Source: Syntrophales bacterium (lineage in GTDB: Bacteria; Desulfobacterota; Syntrophia; Syntrophales; UBA2192). Taken from it: a stretch of 22,808 nucleotides of DNA. Below the pieces are notes generated by a model, which saw only the letters and a list, made by a program, of their open reading frames with translations, had not been told where the DNA came from and made no database searches. A program made the translations under genes and the position numbers. Position 1 is the stretch's first letter, and the number at the start of each line of letters is the position of its first letter. Shown piece after piece: positions 17,488-22,808 of this stretch. The stretch covers positions 1 through 22,808 of the forward strand of contig JALOPC010000024.1 in assembly GCA_025454095.1 (NCBI GenBank), given 5' to 3'.

Positions 17488-18649
17488 TCACAGTTCATTG
17501 TACTTGATCTCCCCGCCCACGATCGTGAGGACCGCCTTTACGGGAAGTTTCCATCCCTCGAAGGGCGAGTTGCGGCTCTTCGAGCGAAACTTGCGGATAT
17601 CCACCGTCCAGGCCTTCTTCGGGTCGATGACCGTCACGTCGGCGTCGGCGCCCTTCCTGAGCGTCCCCTTGGGGATTCTCAATACCCGGGCGGCGTTCAC
17701 CGTCATCCGGGCGATGAGCTCCGTCGGCGTCAGCACGCCTTCCTCGACCAGCTTCCAGCACAGGCCCAGCGAGGTTTCGAGTCCCACCATCCCGCTGGCG
17801 GCGTACTCGAACTCCACTTCCTTTTCGATGGCCGAGTGGGGGGCATGGTCGCTGGCGATGACCTCGATCGTGCCGTCGCGAAGCCCCGCGCGCACGGCGG
17901 CCACGTCCTCGGCGCTGCGCAGGGGCGGGTTCACCTTGTAAGCGGTCTCGAAGCCCTTGAGGGCCTCGTCGGTGAGCAGCAGGTAATGGGGGGCCGTCTC
18001 GGCCGTCACCCTCACGCCGCGCTCCCGGGCCTGCCGGATGATGCGCACGGCGCCGGCGGAGCTGACGTGGCAGATGTGGACGGAGGTGCCCACGTACTCG
18101 GCGATCAGGATGTCCCGCATCACCATGATGTCCTCGGAGATGGTGGGGATCCCCGGCATGCCGAGCTGCGTCGAGGCGAGCCCCTCGTTCATGAGCCCCC
18201 CCTTCGAGAGCTGCCAGTCCTCGCAGTGGGCGACGATAGGCAGATCCAGGGAGTGGGCATACTCGAGGGCCCGCTTCATGAGCCCCGCGTGCATGACGGG
18301 CCTGCCGTCGTCGGAGAAGCCGGCGGCGCCCGCCTCCTTGAGATCGCCGAACTCGGTGAGGCAATCGAGGTGAAGCCGCCCGCGACGGCCGCCTGGCAGC
18401 CGGACTCGACGGTCTCCTTGTACTCGTAGCCCGGTTCCCGCAGGTGGGTGTGGATGTCGATGAGCCCCGGGACGACGAGCTTCCCCTTGACGTCGATCAC
18501 TGTCAGGCCCGGGTCTTTCTTTTTCCCTTTTGCGTCCTCCACGAGGTTGCGTCCCGTCGCGGCGATCTTGCCCCCCTCGATGAGAACGTCCATCACGTCA
18601 TCGATCTTCTGGGAGGGGTCGATGACCCGTCCTCCCCTGAGCAGCATCG

Positions 18650-18653
<4 letters not shown>
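17488..18653 (-). pseudogene. pyrC: dihydroorotase, broken by an internal frame-shifting deletion
   Basis: Dihydroorotase closes carbamoyl-aspartate to dihydroorotate in pyrimidine synthesis. The 5' part (18653 to about 18361) encodes about 98 good residues, ending AVAGGFTSIA and including the metal-binding DIHTHLREPGYEYKET (His68, His70). The frame then changes, and LTEFGDLKEAGAAGFSDDG, VAHCEDW, ICHVSSAGAV, ETAPHYL, ASDHAPH and a normal C-terminus follow in the next frame. All metal and active-site blocks are present except the stretch between, which in the family holds the CMPNTNPVND substrate loop. About 40-45 residues are missing, and the span is not a multiple of three. As given it cannot make full-length enzyme. 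The ATG overlaps the pyrB stop by 4 bases. Assembly or sequence error is a live alternative, since the rest is intact. Confidence 0.85.
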
Positions 18654-19573
<920 letters not shown>

Positions 19574-19609
19574 GTCAAACCCCGATGCATGAAAGTCAAT
19601 CGATTGCAG

Positions 19610-19628
19610 GACAGGCATCTCGCCTGTC
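19610..19628. repeat. small palindrome between pyrR and pyrB
   Basis: GACAGGC and GCCTGTC form a 7-bp perfect stem with loop ATCTC. There is no T-run, so it is not a normal terminator. It resembles short dispersed palindromes of other genomes and could tune expression of pyrB relative to pyrR. Confidence 0.5.
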
Positions 19629-19659
19629 TACCGTTGCCCCCGTACCCCGCTTCCGGCCG

Positions 19660-20360
<701 letters not shown>

Positions 20361-20370
20361 GCGTGAGCCG

Positions 20371-20399
20371 TATATAGCAGAGGCAGGCGGCGGAGTCAA
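20371..20399 (-). promoter_or_regulatory. sigma70 promoter of pyrR-pyrB-pyrC
   Basis: On the minus strand TTGACT (20399-20394) and TATATA (20376-20371) are 17 bases apart, close to consensus. Transcription should start near 20364, placing the PyrR hairpin at the very 5' end of an approximately 165-base leader. Confidence 0.8.
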
Positions 20400-20432
20400 G
20401 AAATCCATGAAGGCGGCCGCCGGAGAAGAGGG

Positions 20433-20595
20433 GTATCGGGTCTCGGGTATAGGGCTGAAGGTACGAAAGATTGTTATAGATGAAATCTTCTTCCTTCCCG
20501 ATACCCTAAACCCGAACCCCGATACCCCTCTTCACGTGCCGAGCCCCGATACCCCTCTTCATGTCCCTATACCCGAGACCCCAGACCCCTGTCCC
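20433..20595. repeat. large heptad-repeat element in the divergent pyrR-tolQ gap
   Basis: On the plus strand a G-rich arm (GGGTATCGGGTCTCGGGTA, then TAGGG) starts near 20433. An AT-rich core (GAAGGTACGAAAGATTGTTA onward, ending CTTCTTCC) follows, then a long C-rich arm from about 20497 to 20595 with heptads such as CCCGATACCCTAAACCCGA and two repeats of CCCCGATACCCCTCTTCA separated by an ACGTGCCGAG-type spacer. It occupies much of the otherwise gene-free 549-base stretch 20200-20748; the rest is the pyr leader and promoter on one side and the tol promoter region on the other. Confidence 0.8.
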
Positions 20596-20610
20596 GCCCC
20601 GAAAAGAGGG

Positions 20611-20639
20611 TTGACATCGAGGGCCATATCCATTACAGA
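20611..20639 (+). promoter_or_regulatory. promoter candidate for tolQRA
   Basis: TTGACA at 20611-20616 is a perfect -35. At 17 bases distance the -10 reads TACAGA, a weak match. It lies about 110 bases before the tolQ start, just beyond the heptad repeat element. Confidence 0.45.
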
Positions 20640-20748
20640 TAGGCCACTTTAACTTGTCAGGGTCGCTGCCCCCAGGCGATGGATGCGAGGTTTCGCTCCA
20701 TCGTCTCATCGCATTTGGGGACCGGCTCAATCGGACCCGGAGGTCGTC

Positions 20749-21489
20749 ATGGGCACTCTCTTCGCGGTATCCGCCGTAGACTTCGGGGGGGAATTCCGGG
20801 GGAATCTCCTCCAGATGGTCGTCGATGCGGGACCGATGGTGCAATTCGTCCTGCTTGCGCTTCTCATCTTCTCCATCGTTTCCTGGGCCATCATCCTGAT
20901 GAAGTACCGCGTCGTCTCCAGGACGGAGAAGGAGAACAACCAGTTCCTCGACGCCTACATGAACTCGAGCAAGCTCTCCGACGTGCTGCCCGAGTCGAAA
21001 CGCTATCCCAACTCCACCATCGCCGAGGTCTTCCGGGCCGGCTACCTCGAACTGGGAAAGATCAGCCGGACCTCCAAGGGGGCCCCGGGGGATCTCCTGG
21101 ATGCGCCGGGCATCGAGATGCGGGGGCTCGACAACGTGGAGCGCGCCCTTCACCGGGCCTGCGGCACCGAGACCTCGAAGCTCGAGAGCCTGCTGGGGTT
21201 CCTGGCCACGACGGGCAGCGCCTGTCCCTTCATCGGCCTGTTCGGCACCGTGTGGGGCATCATGAACGCCTTTCGCGGGATCGGGGCGCGCGGGTCGGCC
21301 ACCCTCGCCGTGGTGGCGCCCGGGATTTCCGAGGCCCTCATCGCGACCGCATTCGGTCTTGCGGCGGCCATCCCCGCGGTGGTATTTTACAACTACTATT
21401 TGAACCGCGTCCGCTCCATTTCCCTGGAGATGGACAATTTCGCCTCCGAGTTCCTGAACATCGTCGAGAGGCACTACATGCAGAGATAG
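20749..21489 (+). CDS. tolQ: TolQ/ExbB-family proton-channel protein
   Basis: This 246-residue inner-membrane protein is the stator subunit that, with TolR, uses the proton gradient to energise TolA and the outer-membrane link needed in cell division. TM1 lies at about residues 31-51 (VQFVLLALLIFSIVSWAIILM), then a cytoplasmic loop. TM2 and TM3 lie in LGFLATTGSACPFIGLFGTVWGIMNAF and VAPGISEALIATAFGLAAAIPAVVFYNYY, the two conserved MotA/TolQ/ExbB blocks. GGAGG a few bases before the ATG at 20749 selects this start over an upstream in-frame ATG at 20683. It is followed 3 bases later by tolR. TolQ rather than ExbB is inferred from the tolQ-tolR-tolA order and the TolA-like third gene. Confidence 0.9.
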   Translation: MGTLFAVSAVDFGGEFRGNLLQMVVDAGPMVQFVLLALLIFSIVSWAIILMKYRVVSRTEKENNQFLDAYMNSSKLSDVLPESKRYPNSTIAEVFRAGYLELGKISRTSKGAPGDLLDAPGIEMRGLDNVERALHRACGTETSKLESLLGFLATTGSACPFIGLFGTVWGIMNAFRGIGARGSATLAVVAPGISEALIATAFGLAAAIPAVVFYNYYLNRVRSISLEMDNFASEFLNIVERHYMQR

Positions 21490-21492
21490 GCC

Positions 21493-21914
<422 letters not shown>

Positions 21915-21918
<4 letters not shown>

Positions 21919-22643
21919 CGGGTACTATCCTCAGATGGAGACCGGACGGCCCCTCGAGCCTGAATGCGGCCGTCCTGCTGTCTCTTCTCATCCACGCCGC
22001 CGCCCTCGCCGTTCTCTTCTTTTCCCCTGCCTTTCCGTCCCGCACGTGGACGTTCGGCCCGGCCTACTCCGTGGACCTGGTGAGCGCCCCGGCCAGCCTG
22101 GGCAAGAGCGCCACGGCGGCCCTCTCCCGGGAAGTCATGAGCGAGTCCCTCAAGGAAAGCGTGCGGGACAACGCGATCGTCCTCAAGAAGAGCATCGTGA
22201 CGAAGACGCCCACACCGCTGCTCAAGTCGGATGCGCCGACGAAGAAGCAGGACGCGGCGCGGCTCAACCAGGCCATCGACGAGATGCGCAAGAAGGCCGA
22301 GTCCGCCGATGCGGGCGGCCAGCCCTTCTCCGGGCAGGGCAACGCGGCTTCTCTGATGAGCCAGTATTACGCCCAGATCTGGTCCAAGGTGAGGCAGAAC
22401 TGGGCCCTCCCGCAGAGCATCCTGGCGGACAAGAACCTCGAGGCGATCCTCGACGTGCGGGTGTTGCGCAGCGGGCAGGTGACGGAGGTCCGTTTCGAGA
22501 AGCGCTCCGGGAACAGCTATTTCGACCAGTCGGCCTACCGGGCGATCCGGAAGTCCGACCCGTTCCCGCCGCTGCCGTCGTGGATCCAGGACTCGAGCGT
22601 GGATTTGGGGATTCGGTTTCGCTCGGCCGACTACCGAAAATAG
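21915..22643 (+). CDS. tolA: TolA/TonB-family energy transducer
   Basis: This 242-residue protein has a cytoplasmic N-terminus, one membrane segment at about residues 18-37 (AAVLLSLLIHAAALAVLFF), a charged middle region (SLKESVRDNAIVLKKSI, KKQDAARLNQAIDEMRKKAE), and a C-terminal TolA/TonB-type domain (YYAQIWSKVRQNWALP, DVRVLRSGQVTEVRFEKRSG, FDQSAYRAIRKSDPFPPLP). It should span the periplasm and contact Pal/TolB or outer-membrane partners. The middle region is much shorter than in Escherichia coli TolA, which is common outside the enterics. The start overlaps the tolR stop. The stop TAG merges into a heptad repeat. tolB and pal do not follow within the remaining 165 bases. Confidence 0.85.
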
Positions 22644-22676
22644 GGTTTCGGGTATCGGGTCTGGGGTATCGGGTAG
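22641..22676 (+). repeat. G-rich heptad repeat fused to the tolA stop codon
   Basis: The stop TAG is part of TAGGGTTTCGGGTATCGGG, which continues TCTGGGGTATCGGGTAG. Five G-tracts with loops of 4 or fewer bases lie on the tolA coding strand, meeting the G-quadruplex pattern. Confidence 0.8.
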
Positions 22677-22686
22677 AAGAGTGAAG

Positions 22687-22710
22687 AAAATCCCCCTCGT
22701 TCCCCCTTTC
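22687..22710. repeat. half-copy of the C-tract repeat seen between the PIG-L and DegT genes
   Basis: AAAATCCCCCTCGTTCCCCC and the following TTTC match the left arm of the inverted repeat at 10296-10343. The right arm is missing here and the sequence passes into a different repeat. Confidence 0.65.
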
Positions 22711-22727
22711 AAAGAGACTGTGTCGCA

Positions 22728-22808
22728 ATGTCATTGCGAAGGAGCGAAGCGACTGAAGCAATCTCGGATGTTCCGGAAAAGATTGAGATTGCCGCGCTCC
22801 CTTCGGTC
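22728..22808. repeat. dispersed GCGAAGGAGCGAAGCGAC-type repeat, paired and inverted, cut by the window edge
   Basis: ATGTCATTGCGAAGGAGCGA onward to GAAGCAATCTC is a form of a short interspersed repeat that I recognise from many anaerobe genomes. After about 20 bases, GAGATTGCCGCGCTCCCTTC begins an inverted partner copy that runs out of the window. The pair could fold into a long imperfect hairpin. No coding sequence was found between tolA and the window end. Confidence 0.7.

Noticed and set aside
19574..19618. An upstream in-frame start that would lengthen PyrB by 15 residues
   Set aside because: The extra residues do not match the family and the normal PyrB start MKLARKD lies at 19573.

Overview
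The window is GC-rich, densely coded DNA from a Gram-negative bacterium. Proteobacterial-type genes (tolQRA, separate glyQ/glyS, a WecA-like glycan initiator) sit beside a PyrR-type pyr attenuator, and there are many small intergenic repeats. By inference this fits a member of the Desulfobacterota (former Deltaproteobacteria, perhaps Syntrophales-like). No rRNA, tRNA, phage gene, transposase or CRISPR array was seen.

Region 1 (1-12639, all + strand) is a surface-polysaccharide cluster whose genes mostly overlap by 4 bp. In order: the 3' part of an SGNH/AlgX-like gene, a GT9 heptosyltransferase-like gene, a class I methyltransferase, a GT2 glycosyltransferase, a broken second methyltransferase, a glutamine-dependent asparagine synthetase, a GT4 glycosyltransferase that has lost its stop codon, a membrane-anchored PHP-like protein without its first metal motif, a WbqC-family protein, a PIG-L deacetylase, a DegT/DnrJ/EryC1 aminotransferase and a WecA/TagO-like sugar-1-phosphate transferase. 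Together they could start a lipid-linked glycan, build it, and decorate it with amino, methyl or amide groups.

Region 2 (12640-13410) holds an orphan cysteine-rich PAS protein with its own sigma70-like promoter. It ends at a shared bidirectional terminator, converging with glyS.

Region 3 (13408-20400, all - strand) is housekeeping: pyrR-pyrB-pyrC, then recO, then glyQ-glyS. The pyr operon has a consensus promoter, a PyrR-binding hairpin starting at about the expected +1, and a strong leader terminator, which together form a complete attenuation switch. As given, pyrC carries an internal deletion with a frameshift.

Region 4 (20400-22808, + strand) is a tolQ-tolR-tolA operon followed by dispersed repeats.

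Two cross-cutting signals stand out. First, a family of G-rich heptad repeats (unit GGGTATC, four or more G-tracts, G-quadruplex-capable) lies between genes. It repeatedly begins at or within a few bases of a stop codon with the G-rich strand on the coding strand, and two copies share an AT-rich core between G-rich and C-rich arms. Second, three reading-frame breaks occur in otherwise well-preserved genes (second methyltransferase, GT4, pyrC), which points either to assembly/sequence errors or to real decay.
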